Notes: generated by a model not told the origin, from the letters alone. DNA of 64,000 nt from Bin80 sp965208025 (GCA_965208025.1 OZ242302.1:2542001-2606000), one strand, 5' to 3'. Positions 19,554 through 29,115 are shown, numbered from the stretch's first letter. Numbers and translations: made by a program.

Positions 19554-20135
19554 TCACTGGGCAAGTGCCAGTTGGACATACTCTTCAGCAGTATTCGCCT
19601 CGGGATGAGATCGGATGACTTTTCGTATCATCAGTTCGGCCTTTGCACGGGAGAGTCCAAGTGTTTCCAGAGCGGCAAGCGCATCTGCCCTTGACGTTGA
19701 GACGCCAGATTCCTCCGATTGGGCTAGATCCAGTTCACGAATACGGTCAGATAGTTCTACAACGATCCGCTCAGCTGTTTTGCGACCGACGCCGCCGATT
19801 CGTTGGAGCATTGTAGGTTGTCTCAGGGTAATATATTTAACTAGTTCTTTGGATGTCAAGGTAGAAAGTGCAGCAATTGCAATCCTTGGGCCTATGCCTG
19901 ATACACTTAGGAACAACTCAAAGATTACTCGTTCACCAGAGGTAAAGAATCCAAATAAGTTCTCCCGATCCTCTCGAGTATAATGATGCGTCAGGAGTCG
20001 AATCTTCTTCCCAGCATCTGGCAGTTTATCCGAAGTAGACATTGGCACAAACACCTTATATCCGATTCCTTGTACATCTATGATCGCATGAGTAGGTCCC
20101 TTGGCACTAAGAATTCCTTCAATGTATTCAATCAT
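19554..20135 (-). CDS. ruvA: Holliday junction branch migration protein RuvA
   Basis: RuvA binds four-way junctions and loads the RuvB motor. The 193-residue protein has the OB-fold N terminus (MIEYIEG), two helix-hairpin-helix motifs (SVSGIGPRIA and GGVGRKTAERIVVEL) and the C-terminal RuvB-contacting three-helix domain (ADALAALETLG onward). ruvB and ruvC are not adjacent. The gene is divergent from murJ, with 56 bases between the two starts. Confidence 0.96.
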   Translation of the reverse strand: MIEYIEGILSAKGPTHAIIDVQGIGYKVFVPMSTSDKLPDAGKKIRLLTHHYTREDRENLFGFFTSGERVIFELFLSVSGIGPRIAIAALSTLTSKELVKYITLRQPTMLQRIGGVGRKTAERIVVELSDRIRELDLAQSEESGVSTSRADALAALETLGLSRAKAELMIRKVIRSHPEANTAEEYVQLALAQ

Positions 20136-20191
20136 GGCTTTTATGGAATATCTAGGGTAAGATACGGTGTGCCCACATACACAGCCATATT

Positions 20192-21853
20192 ATGATGGAG
20201 CAGAAACAAACAGGGACTGGAAATCGTGCCTCACTTGTTGCCCTTGGAATTCTGGCAAGTCGCATTTTGGGATTGGTGCGTTGGAGTTTGATGGCTCGTT
20301 ACTTTGGAAGTGGCCCCCACGCAGATGTACTCCGAGCAGCTTTCCAGGCTCCGAATGCCCTACAAAATTTACTGGGGGAAGGAACCATGTCGGCAGCATT
20401 CATTCCTGTTTATTGCAGGTTACTTGAGGAAGGGAGACCAGAGGTGGCAGGTCGTTTTGCTGGAAGCATTTTGGGACTATTGACTGCAGTGATATGTGTC
20501 GGAGTCGTGATAGGCATCTGGCTTGCCCACCCCATCTGTTCAGTTCTAATGCGCGGATTTGTGGGAGACGCCGCCGAAGTGGCAGCCGGATTAAGAGAGG
20601 TGGACCGGTTACTTCTTGCGGTTGATATGGTTCGGCTAGCATTTCCGATGGCCGGGATCCTATCCTTATCATCCTGGACATTGGGGGTCCTGAATAGTCA
20701 CCGCAGATTCCTGATGCCCTACTTCGCTCCCCTATTGTGGAATGTGACCATTATCGGGACACTCTTGGGAGTCGGAAGCATAATAGGATTTGATCCTGAT
20801 GGTGATGGAAGCATCTTACTGTCAGGGACCTTTACCCGCCTCTTGACTGCAGTTTTTGTTGGCGGAGTCATTGGGGGATTCTTTCAATTTATGATTCAAA
20901 TCCCTTCAGTTGTTTCGGTAATACGGGGGTTCCGGTTAAGTATTTCAACGCGGATAGAGGGGGTTCGTCAAGCACTTGCCGCTTTGGGGCCTGCGTTGGC
21001 TGGTCGGGGGGTAGCGCAGTTATCGGCGTATTTTGATATTCTACTGGCAACCCTGCTGGTTGAAGGGGCGGTGGCCAGTATTGGCTATGCCCAGGTGCTG
21101 TATATCCTTCCGATTTCTCTCTTTGGTCTTTCGGTCGCTGCGGCAGAACTACCAGAACTGACGCGGATCGGGGGAAGCAGTCTACCCCAGATGGCACTGC
21201 GTATACGTTCAGGTTTGCGGCAAGGCCTTTTTCTGGCAATTCCCACTGCACTAGGTTATCTCGCATTGGGCTATGCAATCATTGGAGCAATCTATAAAGG
21301 TGGACTATTTGACGTAGAAGATAACTGGTTGGTCTACTTCATTTTGGCAACGTATAGTCTTGGGCTTTTGGCGACCGTTAGCAGCCGTTTACTACAAAAT
21401 GGTTTTTGGGCTCTTCAAGATACTCGCACTCCTGCAAGAATGGCGTATGTTCGGGCGATCATTTCGTTGATGGTCGCAATCCCTACAATGTTTCTCCTTG
21501 ATCAACTGACCGTATCTCAGATCACTGGAATTGATAGGTCCACACTTCATCTGGGAGCGATTGGGCTTGCAGTTGGGAGTGCGGTGGCGGCCTGGGTGGA
21601 ATGGGGGCTACTTCAGAGGGCCCTCAAGCATCGACTAGAAGCGACCTTTATTCCATGGAGGGCGGTAGGTACTATGATTTTGTCGGTCACTATTGCGCTA
21701 ATTCCTGCCAGTGTTCTGTGGTATTTTATGCAAGACTTGAATCCAATATGGAATGGAATATGTGTCATTACTGTTTTTGCGGGCATCTATGTTTTCCTCG
21801 CATATTTGAGGAGTGCGCCAGAGTTAGAAATATGGCTCGGACGACTGAAATAG
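20192..21853 (+). CDS. murJ: Lipid II flippase MurJ
   Basis: MurJ flips the lipid-linked peptidoglycan precursor across the inner membrane. The protein (553 residues, about 14 membrane segments) carries the MviN/MurJ N-terminal signature: ASRILGLVR, then DVLRAAFQAPNALQNLLGEG and MSAAFIPVYCR. The Arg residues in TM1 and the loop acidic/basic pairs of the family are visible. There are tandem ATG codons at 20192 and 20195. No other cell-wall gene is adjacent; downstream lies over 1 kb of mobile-element debris. Confidence 0.95.
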   Translation: MMEQKQTGTGNRASLVALGILASRILGLVRWSLMARYFGSGPHADVLRAAFQAPNALQNLLGEGTMSAAFIPVYCRLLEEGRPEVAGRFAGSILGLLTAVICVGVVIGIWLAHPICSVLMRGFVGDAAEVAAGLREVDRLLLAVDMVRLAFPMAGILSLSSWTLGVLNSHRRFLMPYFAPLLWNVTIIGTLLGVGSIIGFDPDGDGSILLSGTFTRLLTAVFVGGVIGGFFQFMIQIPSVVSVIRGFRLSISTRIEGVRQALAALGPALAGRGVAQLSAYFDILLATLLVEGAVASIGYAQVLYILPISLFGLSVAAAELPELTRIGGSSLPQMALRIRSGLRQGLFLAIPTALGYLALGYAIIGAIYKGGLFDVEDNWLVYFILATYSLGLLATVSSRLLQNGFWALQDTRTPARMAYVRAIISLMVAIPTMFLLDQLTVSQITGIDRSTLHLGAIGLAVGSAVAAWVEWGLLQRALKHRLEATFIPWRAVGTMILSVTIALIPASVLWYFMQDLNPIWNGICVITVFAGIYVFLAYLRSAPELEIWLGRLK

Positions 21854-22274
21854 CGGCCTTGAGAATTCAAAATGCCCCCTCCAAAAGACCCAAATTTTAT
21901 CACGTAAATCTGATCAATATTGATTCTGAAGTGCAATTGAACTCCGTCTACAGAGATGGAATCATTTCTAAGGGAACCCCGTTTCGGCTTTTCATGCGTG
22001 CGAAGCCATCAAAATATTCAGTTGGAGTGAAGTCCTGACTTCGACGGTCAGCAATTGAAAGTACACACTTGAACATGGTAAGGATCATGGTCATGGAGGC
22101 GTTTGTGGAACTACGAATAAGTCATGAGTGCAGACATGTTCTCTGCATTCTGCAACAACTACTGAATATAAGAACTTTTCCAAACAGATCCTTATTGAAC
22201 TTGCCCCACGGACTGCTGCCGCGTGACGGTTTGGATAAGAGATTGGGCCAAGCAACCGCGCAATAGTCAGGAGC
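21854..22274. other. Gene-poor sequence after murJ
   Basis: This is the first 420 bases of a 1.1-kb gap. It has no frame I can support and no recognisable RNA. It borders transposase debris and may include its decayed 5' part. Confidence 0.4.
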
Positions 22275-22620
22275 AGTCGGAAAAACGACAGCGGTCGGGA
22301 TCTATGATCATGAGACCAGTCAGGTTCAGGCTTTGTCGTTGAGGACACGACAGATGACAGCTTGGAGGAGTTTGCAATCAGCTCAACTCATCAGAACACC
22401 GAGTCTACACGGACAATAGTAGATCGTTTTTTGGACAGGGTAGACACCATGAAGCCCCGAATCACTCTGTGAGTGAATATGTCAGAGGGTCTGTATACAC
22501 GAGCGGAATTGAGTTCTTTTGGGCAACGCTCTAAAGTACACAAAGCGCCTGTCACTAGTTCAGCAGAAAACATCAAGACAGATACGTGACCAAGTTCGTC
22601 AGGAGGCACAATCTCAGATA
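22275..22620 (+). pseudogene. ISXO2-like (IS1595 family) transposase remnant with frameshifts and stops
   Basis: Pieces in successive frames line up with the DDE domain of ISXO2-like transposases. The order is GKTTAVGIYDHETSQVQAL, then after a frameshift VEDTTDDSLEEF, then RVYTDN, then NHSVSEYVRGSVYTSGIEFFW. After stop codons comes DRYVTKFVRRHN. In intact relatives this reads HSVGEYVRG, HTNGIESFW and DRYVTEF-RHN in the same order. At least two frameshifts and three stops are present, and the N-terminal zinc-ribbon part is missing. This is an old, dead insertion. Confidence 0.75.
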
Positions 22621-22639
22621 GGCTGAATACGCTGGATCA

Positions 22640-22867
22640 AATGGTCAATATTGTTACCGTTATGGACGGGAAAAGGTAGGTTGGGGGTTGGCTCGCATGA
22701 GTCCACACCCCATGGAATATATCGCTGGCAGGATCAATACCACAGTTCGCGGATGGATAGACTACTATGGTGCATTCTTCAAATCAGAGCCGAGGAGTGA
22801 AATCCCCCTCAACTACTTGGTATATGCACTAAATAGATTCATGGCCCAGGAACTGGACGAACCGTGA
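22640..22867 (+). pseudogene. Group II intron maturase C-terminal remnant
   Basis: A plus-strand frame ending at TGA 22865-22867 reads IAGRINTTVRGWIDYYGAFF. This is the classic C-terminal maturase motif of group II intron proteins (IA-R-NP-vRGW-NYYG-F). The reverse-transcriptase part is absent. Just after this motif the DNA (22788-22820) matches, with two differences in 33 bases, the domain VI segment of the other intron remnant (17185-17217). So the end of this frame is probably intron RNA sequence joined to the maturase by deletion, not normal coding sequence. The debris lies next to the ISXO2-like remnant. Confidence 0.65.
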
Positions 22868-22938
22868 CCTCAATCTGAGAGATCGATTCCGCTCAGTTTC
22901 TACGCTTGATGTCAGGAATCAAGGATTCGTCTTATCGC

Positions 22939-24309
22939 CTATACCCACCATGGCAAACTGACGATAAGTGAAGCGATGAGTCCCAGAATAGCAAAGATGG
23001 GATTGATCAAGTAGGCACGGAGCGGAGGGCCATAGATTAGCGGGATAAGTGGAAGGAATACGGCTGCCACGATCCCTATGCTCAGTAATCCAAGGCCTAA
23101 GACAGACAAGAGGTTCGTCATCTCGGATACAGATACAATCCAATTTCCCAAATCTATTCCAAGACCATAGGAAATCAGCACGGTTGGAACATAGACGAGT
23201 ATCCAGCCCAGTCCAATTGCGCTCAATATTCGGACGAGCCGATGTCCACGCTCAGGATGAAGCGACATTCGAGAGACGCCATACAGTGCGAGTTGTGCCG
23301 CGAACGTTGTGGCGAAGGGAATCACAAACCATCCTTGCTTCATCACTGCGTGAGTAAACAACCAGAGCAATGCGCCACCTGTAATTGAGAGCATGGTGTA
23401 CACGGTGTGTGATCGGCGCGTGCTGGAACGGGGCCAGGCCACCGTATGGATAGCAAAGTATCCAAAGGGAGCGATTAGCCACTGCCAACCGCCAAGAGCA
23501 AAGGCAGCATATCCGAAAAGTGCGCAGCCGACCAACGCACTGTCATCAAGTTTACTGCGACCGCGCCATGCCAGTGCAAAGGTGGTGCAGAGAATGGCAA
23601 CGATCATGTGAAAGAGGAGCAACTGCGGATCCTCTTCAAGATAGAGACGCAGAAAAACATGCGCACCCAATGGGATGAACAGATTGTCCAGCCCGCGCCA
23701 TGAAACGAGTTCAAGCATCATCACCAAGAGAGCAAGGATCGTTGCAATCAGAACAACCTGAATGCGCCCAGTATCTGTCAGAAGCAAGAGGGGAAGGTGC
23801 GCGCTGAAAAATGTCACCAGAAAAAAGGCCAGAGATCCCTCAACACTCTTAATTCCCTCCGATGTCTTGTATTGCATTTGACCGTAGCGGAGGCCGATCA
23901 CGGCAGCGGCAGCATCTGCGAACGCCAGAGTCAGGATTGGGACTACATAAAGCAGCCACTCTCCCTGACTCATGAGGAACAGGATCGTGACCGAAATCGC
24001 AAAGTAAATCTCTCCCAGAGTATCCCGATCTACTCCACCCAAGACGGTTCCAATACCACCGCGCAAATCAGGAATCAGTCGAGTGGCAACGAGGGCAATG
24101 CACGCAAGCCCCCCAAGAACGATCATCGGCCATCCAGCATCAAACATCCATGGCAACGGAAGTACAGCCAGCCCCATGCCAACATGCACCCCTTTGCGAA
24201 GAATTTCAGGGTGAAAGTGCTTCTTCTTTTCCACGATCTTGAGACCAATCAGAAGCCCTCCAAGAGCGCAAAGAATGATCGCAATGGAGAGAAGATTAGA
24301 CACTTGCAT
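22939..24309 (-). CDS. Phytol/dolichol-kinase-like integral membrane protein
   Basis: Very hydrophobic 456-residue protein with many predicted membrane segments. Its first half resembles the SEC59/VTE5/DGK1 group of CTP-dependent prenol and lipid kinases: an early KGVHVGMGLAVLP segment, DRDTLGEIYFAI, FADAAAAVIG and EGIKSVEGSLAFF. The second half is another block of hydrophobic helices that I cannot assign, so the protein is about twice the usual bacterial length. It ends the operon. Its ATG shares one base with the stop of the DUF3419 gene (TGATG), so translation is coupled. A TTG one codon earlier could also be read. Inferred job: phosphorylating an isoprenoid alcohol or lipid, or making a CDP-activated form. 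Confidence 0.75.
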   Translation of the reverse strand: MQVSNLLSIAIILCALGGLLIGLKIVEKKKHFHPEILRKGVHVGMGLAVLPLPWMFDAGWPMIVLGGLACIALVATRLIPDLRGGIGTVLGGVDRDTLGEIYFAISVTILFLMSQGEWLLYVVPILTLAFADAAAAVIGLRYGQMQYKTSEGIKSVEGSLAFFLVTFFSAHLPLLLLTDTGRIQVVLIATILALLVMMLELVSWRGLDNLFIPLGAHVFLRLYLEEDPQLLLFHMIVAILCTTFALAWRGRSKLDDSALVGCALFGYAAFALGGWQWLIAPFGYFAIHTVAWPRSSTRRSHTVYTMLSITGGALLWLFTHAVMKQGWFVIPFATTFAAQLALYGVSRMSLHPERGHRLVRILSAIGLGWILVYVPTVLISYGLGIDLGNWIVSVSEMTNLLSVLGLGLLSIGIVAAVFLPLIPLIYGPPLRAYLINPIFAILGLIASLIVSLPWWV

Positions 24310-25451
24310 CAACGACTCGGGACCTCAGTAGGAGGTGGTAGGCGCTCGGCCCCATCCGCTACGGTCTCAACCACGAAACGACTGTAGAAAAATGCCTTGT
24401 CTTCAAGATGAAGGCGCTCAGCAAGCTCGTGATTTGGAATGAGTTTATCTGCCAATCCCTGAGGTCGACTGCGAGGTACCAACATATTCCAGTATGCGAA
24501 CCGGGCGCCCTCGCGGGAGTGCGCTGTAAGTTTTGAAAGCAACTCATGGAAATACTCGTCAGACATATATTCAAATATGTCGCTGAGGTTATGGCAGTCA
24601 ACACGCAGTTCGGGCTCCGCCTCAAGGAGTTCTTCAATGGACAGGCAGTGCCATTCAAGCCGATCCAAGTTCTCCCTGATCATCTCAAAATTCTCCTCTC
24701 TTAGTGCATGTGGAAGCACGGTGGTGTGACGCCCAGTCAGAATCCACTGAAGATAAGGGTTGTCCGCAGGGTCAAGTTCAGTGAGTGCGTGCTTCGCGCG
24801 CGAAAGGATACGCTCGGAGACCGATCCCTCAACATATCGGAAAAATTCAGGATCTCGTCCCATCCTGCCCATCACAAAGCGGGAAAAGAAAAGTCGGAAG
24901 AGGAGTTCCCAGCGTCGGTTGGCCCAATGTCGAGTATAAAAATGGCGGCGTTCGTCAACCGTACCGCCTCTGAGTAGTTGGTCAACCCGGTTCCGAGAAT
25001 GAATCCAGGGTAATACTTTCCTGCGAAACAGTGCAAAGTAGTCCTCAAATTTGCCTGCATTCCCAATTCCAGCCTGCACCAGTTCCGGGCGAGCATCCCA
25101 GAAGTCTCGCGCCTCGCCATCAAGCTCACTCCGACAACGCCGATAGAGTGCATCCCGATCAGGACATTCCCGAGAGCCGATCAGTTGCAGGAGCTCTCTA
25201 TGGCTGAGGATCTGGTAGGCAGCCACGCGTAGCGCAACACAGGCCAGTTGGGCTGGATTCATGTCCACAGCAATGACACGTGCAGGCTTGCAGGAAAGGA
25301 GCGAGAGCGAATTCTCTCCCGCCGAGGCAACGGAAAGGCATACATCCCCCTCCCTCACATTGAGCGCGTCCAAGAGGATATCGGCATCCTCCCAGCACTG
25401 CGCATAACGGATAAATGAAAAATCAGCCCGAGCGGCAGCTTCAGTACTCAT
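24309..25451 (-). CDS. DUF3419 / BtaA-like S-adenosylmethionine aminocarboxypropyl transferase
   Basis: A 380-residue member of the DUF3419 family, whose characterised member BtaA transfers the 3-amino-3-carboxypropyl group of SAM to diacylglycerol to start betaine-lipid synthesis. The markers are FIRYAQCWEDADILLDAL at the N terminus, the SAM-binding CLSVASAGENSLSLL, VIAVDMNPAQLACVALR, and a late HNLSDIFEYMSDE. No BtaB-type N-methyltransferase is fused or adjacent, so a complete betaine lipid is not implied. The start ATG overlaps the stop of the phosphotransferase gene by four bases (ATGA). The acceptor here is unknown and could be an isoprenoid lipid given the neighbours. Confidence 0.85.
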   Translation of the reverse strand: MSTEAAARADFSFIRYAQCWEDADILLDALNVREGDVCLSVASAGENSLSLLSCKPARVIAVDMNPAQLACVALRVAAYQILSHRELLQLIGSRECPDRDALYRRCRSELDGEARDFWDARPELVQAGIGNAGKFEDYFALFRRKVLPWIHSRNRVDQLLRGGTVDERRHFYTRHWANRRWELLFRLFFSRFVMGRMGRDPEFFRYVEGSVSERILSRAKHALTELDPADNPYLQWILTGRHTTVLPHALREENFEMIRENLDRLEWHCLSIEELLEAEPELRVDCHNLSDIFEYMSDEYFHELLSKLTAHSREGARFAYWNMLVPRSRPQGLADKLIPNHELAERLHLEDKAFFYSRFVVETVADGAERLPPPTEVPSR

Positions 25452-28186
25452 GGTTCAGTCCCATTTTCGGAGTGGATGGGGTGTTCAACGGAGTTTGAAT
25501 CAGTTTCGGTTTCCGGTGCAACATTCAGACGGACCGTCCCTCGTGCGCCATCCATTTCAACCCAATCCCCCGTCTCAACCAGGGTCGTGATCTGAGCGAT
25601 AGAGACAACCGCAGGGATCCCCATTTCACGGGCTACGATTGCCGAATGGGAGAGGAGGCTTCCACGCTCAACCAGTAAGCCAGCCGCCGCGGGGAAGAGC
25701 ATGATCCATCCAGGATCGGTACGTTCGGCAACCAGAATTTCCCCCTGCTGCAGCTCGGCTCCCCTCGGATCACGGATCACACGCACACGCCCCCTCACAA
25801 TGCCAGGGCAGCAACCGATTCCGCGAAGTTCGCTACCATCGACGAGTTCTTCATCATCAGACTGACCCGTCTCGGATGGCTCGTAGCGATTGGCAATATA
25901 AGGTGACCCGAAGGTTTCAAAGCGGTTAGCAGGGACATCTAGTTCGACATAATGCTCAAATGCGGAGCGACGGACTCCAGCTAACCCACGAAGATCTTGA
26001 CAGGATGCGGCCCCTTCCGTGTAGGAAAGAATCTCCTCAAGCTCGAGAAAAAAGATGTCACGGGGATCATCAAGAACCCCTTCGGCAAAAAGTCTCCGAC
26101 CGACCTCAAGAAAGATTCGCCGAACACGACCAAAGAGGCGCGTGCGCTCAAACCTCAGATTTTCACGATCACGCACTCGGTTTCGCGCATTACGGAGTAC
26201 CCAGGCAAAGATTGAACGTCGCAGGAAATTCCGTCCAAGAGCTTTACGCACCCTCTGCTCTGCATCCCTGCGTACATCTGCCGGGATGCCGGACTCAAAC
26301 TTCTGACCGCGTCCAAGCCTCGCCGCTGCATGCCCAATAGAACGCACCAGAGGTTCAGGGTCATCATACAGAGTCGTTGATTCAAGTTTCAGTTCGTCAA
26401 GGCATCGATCTCCAAACTTGTCAAGGTACTCATCATAGAGCTGAGCCAATTCATCGTGATCATGTAGAGCATTTACAGCCGCGGCGGTTTTGTCATGGCA
26501 GAGGGTATCAATCAGATCTTTATGATGCGCAACCAATGTCGCCATCTCAACGATACGCTTTGCTGGCTCCGCACTGATCATCCCTCCCTGATTGCAAACC
26601 AGATTATTTTGTAGAGTACTTTGGTCATCCTCTTCCTCAGAGCACCATTTGGATGTGAGGCGGCCCAGTACCCCAAAGAAAATCATGGCAAAGAAGTCAT
26701 TGATGAGCGGCGCATCCCAGCGCGTCAAGAGGGTCTGCTCCAGTTTGCGATAATCATTGGTCAACTGATCAAGTCGCCTGATGTCAAGTGGTGGATCAGG
26801 TGCAACAAGTGCTACATTGAGGCGATCATAGAATTGATCAATCATGCGGGGGAGGCGCATCTGGTTGACAACCATTCCAGCCATGGTGCGGATGAGTCGG
26901 ATCAAGTCAAGAAACCGCGCCGAGCGGGTTGCATCGGATGTCGCTTGGGTGATCTCATCGGGCAGGCTTTCCCGAACCCCCATCATCTGCTCCATGAAGC
27001 GGCGATTGGACATATAGCCGGGGAGTAGTGCAATGACACGGTACCAGTTCAGGAGATTATAGTGGATTCTACCCTGGATCAATCCGAGCATGCGACGAAA
27101 TGTAAGATCATTCGCCTCAATGGTAGCCTTCGGCACGCCCAAGAGCCGACAAAACTCCCGGTACACTCCCTCATAGGCATACAGCGCAAAGCTAAAGGTG
27201 AGTGGAGTGGTAATTCCACTATAACTCTCCACAATATTGGAATTGTCCCAGATGGCATGAAGCCCGTCAGGATCGGGAGTGGTTGCAAGAGAGGTAACGG
27301 GGCGCGACTGAAGAAGGAAGAGTTCGCCTCCACGTATTGACCATTCAATGTCCTGTGGCCGCCCGAAATACCGCTCCGTCGAACGTGCCAACTCCGCGAC
27401 CTGTGCAACCTGCTCATCGGTCAGGGCAGGTTCAGATGCCAAGGGCTCAGCAATCTCTCGCGCCTCAACACCCTCATGAGAATTGGGAGCAGGCCGATGT
27501 TCAAGCGTTTTGGCCACGATCTCCCGGTCAACGATCGTTCCATCGTACTGAACGCGCCAAGTATCCGCATCGGCATCCCCGCCGACCAAGGCAGTTCCCA
27601 GGCCGCGCAGACCAGAGACGATGGCCACGGATCGGCGTCCACTGACCGGGTCAGAACTGAATGCAACCCCAGATACTTCACTGTCAACCATCGTCTGTAT
27701 CAATACAGCAGGTGCCTGAGGTAGCCCGGAGAGATGATTCTCACGACGGTATGCCAACAGGCGTTCGTTGAAGCCAGATCTCCACACATCTACAATCCGT
27801 GCGGGCAAATATTCGCGGGTAACAAACAGAAAGCTGTCGAATTGACCCGCGAACGAGTGCTCCACTCCATCCTCCTGCACCCCAGACGAACGTACGGCTA
27901 CATAGCGGAGATCTTCACCCAGAGAGGTAAACTGTGCCTCAACTTCCTGAATGAGTGTGGGGGTCGGTAGGACATCATCAAAGAGTGTCTGGATCTCGCT
28001 CTGACGAACAGACTGGAGTAGGGCTTGACGTTGGGGCGATGAGAGACTAGCCTCAAAAGCTTCTGGTACAATGACGAACCATGAGGGGATCTTCGGCCCG
28101 GCGCTAGACAGGGTAGCCAGTGCCCCGGCCTTACCCCCCATGCGCTCTAAATCAATTCCATCCCGTTGCGTGAGAATGTACCTCAT
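25448..28186 (-). CDS. PEP-synthase-like phosphotransferase (ATP-grasp plus swivelling His domain)
   Basis: 912 residues in three parts. First is a PEP-synthase/PPDK-type ATP-binding domain (GGKAGALATL, VRSSGVQEDG, GVAFSSDPVSG and LLQSRPVT). Second is a long helical central region beginning WDNSNIVESYSGITTPLTFS. Third is a C-terminal swivelling domain with the phospho-carrier His in RGSLLSHSAIVAREMGIPAV. True PEP synthase has a TIM-barrel after the His domain; here the order is ATP-grasp, unique middle, His. That is the layout of rifampin phosphotransferase and related small-molecule kinases that split ATP to AMP. I chose the ATG at 28186, which overlaps the UbiA stop as ATGA; the frame is open further upstream. 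The substrate is probably an operon intermediate (inference). Confidence 0.85.
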   Translation of the reverse strand: MRYILTQRDGIDLERMGGKAGALATLSSAGPKIPSWFVIVPEAFEASLSSPQRQALLQSVRQSEIQTLFDDVLPTPTLIQEVEAQFTSLGEDLRYVAVRSSGVQEDGVEHSFAGQFDSFLFVTREYLPARIVDVWRSGFNERLLAYRRENHLSGLPQAPAVLIQTMVDSEVSGVAFSSDPVSGRRSVAIVSGLRGLGTALVGGDADADTWRVQYDGTIVDREIVAKTLEHRPAPNSHEGVEAREIAEPLASEPALTDEQVAQVAELARSTERYFGRPQDIEWSIRGGELFLLQSRPVTSLATTPDPDGLHAIWDNSNIVESYSGITTPLTFSFALYAYEGVYREFCRLLGVPKATIEANDLTFRRMLGLIQGRIHYNLLNWYRVIALLPGYMSNRRFMEQMMGVRESLPDEITQATSDATRSARFLDLIRLIRTMAGMVVNQMRLPRMIDQFYDRLNVALVAPDPPLDIRRLDQLTNDYRKLEQTLLTRWDAPLINDFFAMIFFGVLGRLTSKWCSEEEDDQSTLQNNLVCNQGGMISAEPAKRIVEMATLVAHHKDLIDTLCHDKTAAAVNALHDHDELAQLYDEYLDKFGDRCLDELKLESTTLYDDPEPLVRSIGHAAARLGRGQKFESGIPADVRRDAEQRVRKALGRNFLRRSIFAWVLRNARNRVRDRENLRFERTRLFGRVRRIFLEVGRRLFAEGVLDDPRDIFFLELEEILSYTEGAASCQDLRGLAGVRRSAFEHYVELDVPANRFETFGSPYIANRYEPSETGQSDDEELVDGSELRGIGCCPGIVRGRVRVIRDPRGAELQQGEILVAERTDPGWIMLFPAAAGLLVERGSLLSHSAIVAREMGIPAVVSIAQITTLVETGDWVEMDGARGTVRLNVAPETETDSNSVEHPIHSENGTEP

Positions 28187-29115
28187 CCCAGTTCTCTCCA
28201 TAATAGTGGAATTGGCCCTAAGCTGAGATAGAGCATAAGGGTCCAGATCCCAGACCAATTCTCAATCCATTTTCCTGCTCCTTGGGTCTGACGGCGCAAA
28301 AACGAAGTTCCGACCAATACCGCACCGCTGAGGGTTATGCCGAGAATGATGACCAATGGAAGGAAAAAATCAATTCGACGCACCGCAATGCAGGCACAAA
28401 CGAGTGTAAAGCTCATGACCAAGAGCCATGCACCCAATGCCTTCGGCCGTCCCCAGACAACTGAATAGGTAGAAACACCTTCTTCCTCATCCTCTGGGCT
28501 GCGGATCTTGCGACCAATTTCAATCACCATACCATTAAAGAGGCTAGCCAAAAGAAACCATAATAATCCGGATGGAGGGTATCCCTGAAAGGCGAGCCAG
28601 TCGGTGCTCGTCGCATAGAGATCCACGAGCGGCATAATGGCCATATGCGAGACCATGTAGATGAGATGTTTTCCACGAAGCCATTCGCCCACAAAGAACT
28701 CTTTCCCCATCAAGGTCTGGTACGTCCAAGTGATGAAGAGCAGCACAAGAAGTCGGGGATCAAGCCACAGCGCTAAGCCCAGTTGTATAATTGCCCCCAG
28801 ACTGAAGAGAATGGCCAACTCACGCAGAGTCACCAGTCCGCGCGGAACAGGCCTGTAGGGACGATAGCGGGTGTCCTCGTCATTATCTTTGAACTCGTCC
28901 GCAATGCGCAACTGGAGAAAAAAGATTAGACAGGAGATGAAGGCTACAATAATGGAGACAAGATTGGGCCATCCAGAGGGGGAGCGCAGCATCCAGGCGA
29001 ACGAGACTGCACTAAAACTGAACGCAAAAATCAGTGGTCCATGCTGCACCAGCGGGAAGCGCTCTTTTTGGTAGATCCACCAGCGCAGAACACCTTGATT
29101 GGGGTCGGAGCTCAT
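28183..29115 (-). CDS. UbiA-family prenyltransferase
   Basis: Membrane prenyltransferase of 310 residues with about eight hydrophobic segments. The first Asp-rich motif is DEFKDNDED (73-81), followed by RPYRPVPRG. The second, less typical, acidic block is in IEIGRKIRSPEDEEEGV. These bind the Mg-diphosphate of the prenyl donor. The frame is open far upstream into the HMG-CoA reductase gene, but the ATG at 29115 overlaps the HMGR stop as ATGA and gives a normal N terminus. The acceptor is not predictable: UbiA enzymes prenylate aromatic rings, haem, sugars and glycerol phosphates. The last of these is the archaeal lipid reaction, which deserves thought in this lipid-like operon. Confidence 0.88.
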   Translation of the reverse strand: MSSDPNQGVLRWWIYQKERFPLVQHGPLIFAFSFSAVSFAWMLRSPSGWPNLVSIIVAFISCLIFFLQLRIADEFKDNDEDTRYRPYRPVPRGLVTLRELAILFSLGAIIQLGLALWLDPRLLVLLFITWTYQTLMGKEFFVGEWLRGKHLIYMVSHMAIMPLVDLYATSTDWLAFQGYPPSGLLWFLLASLFNGMVIEIGRKIRSPEDEEEGVSTYSVVWGRPKALGAWLLVMSFTLVCACIAVRRIDFFLPLVIILGITLSGAVLVGTSFLRRQTQGAGKWIENWSGIWTLMLYLSLGPIPLLWRELG

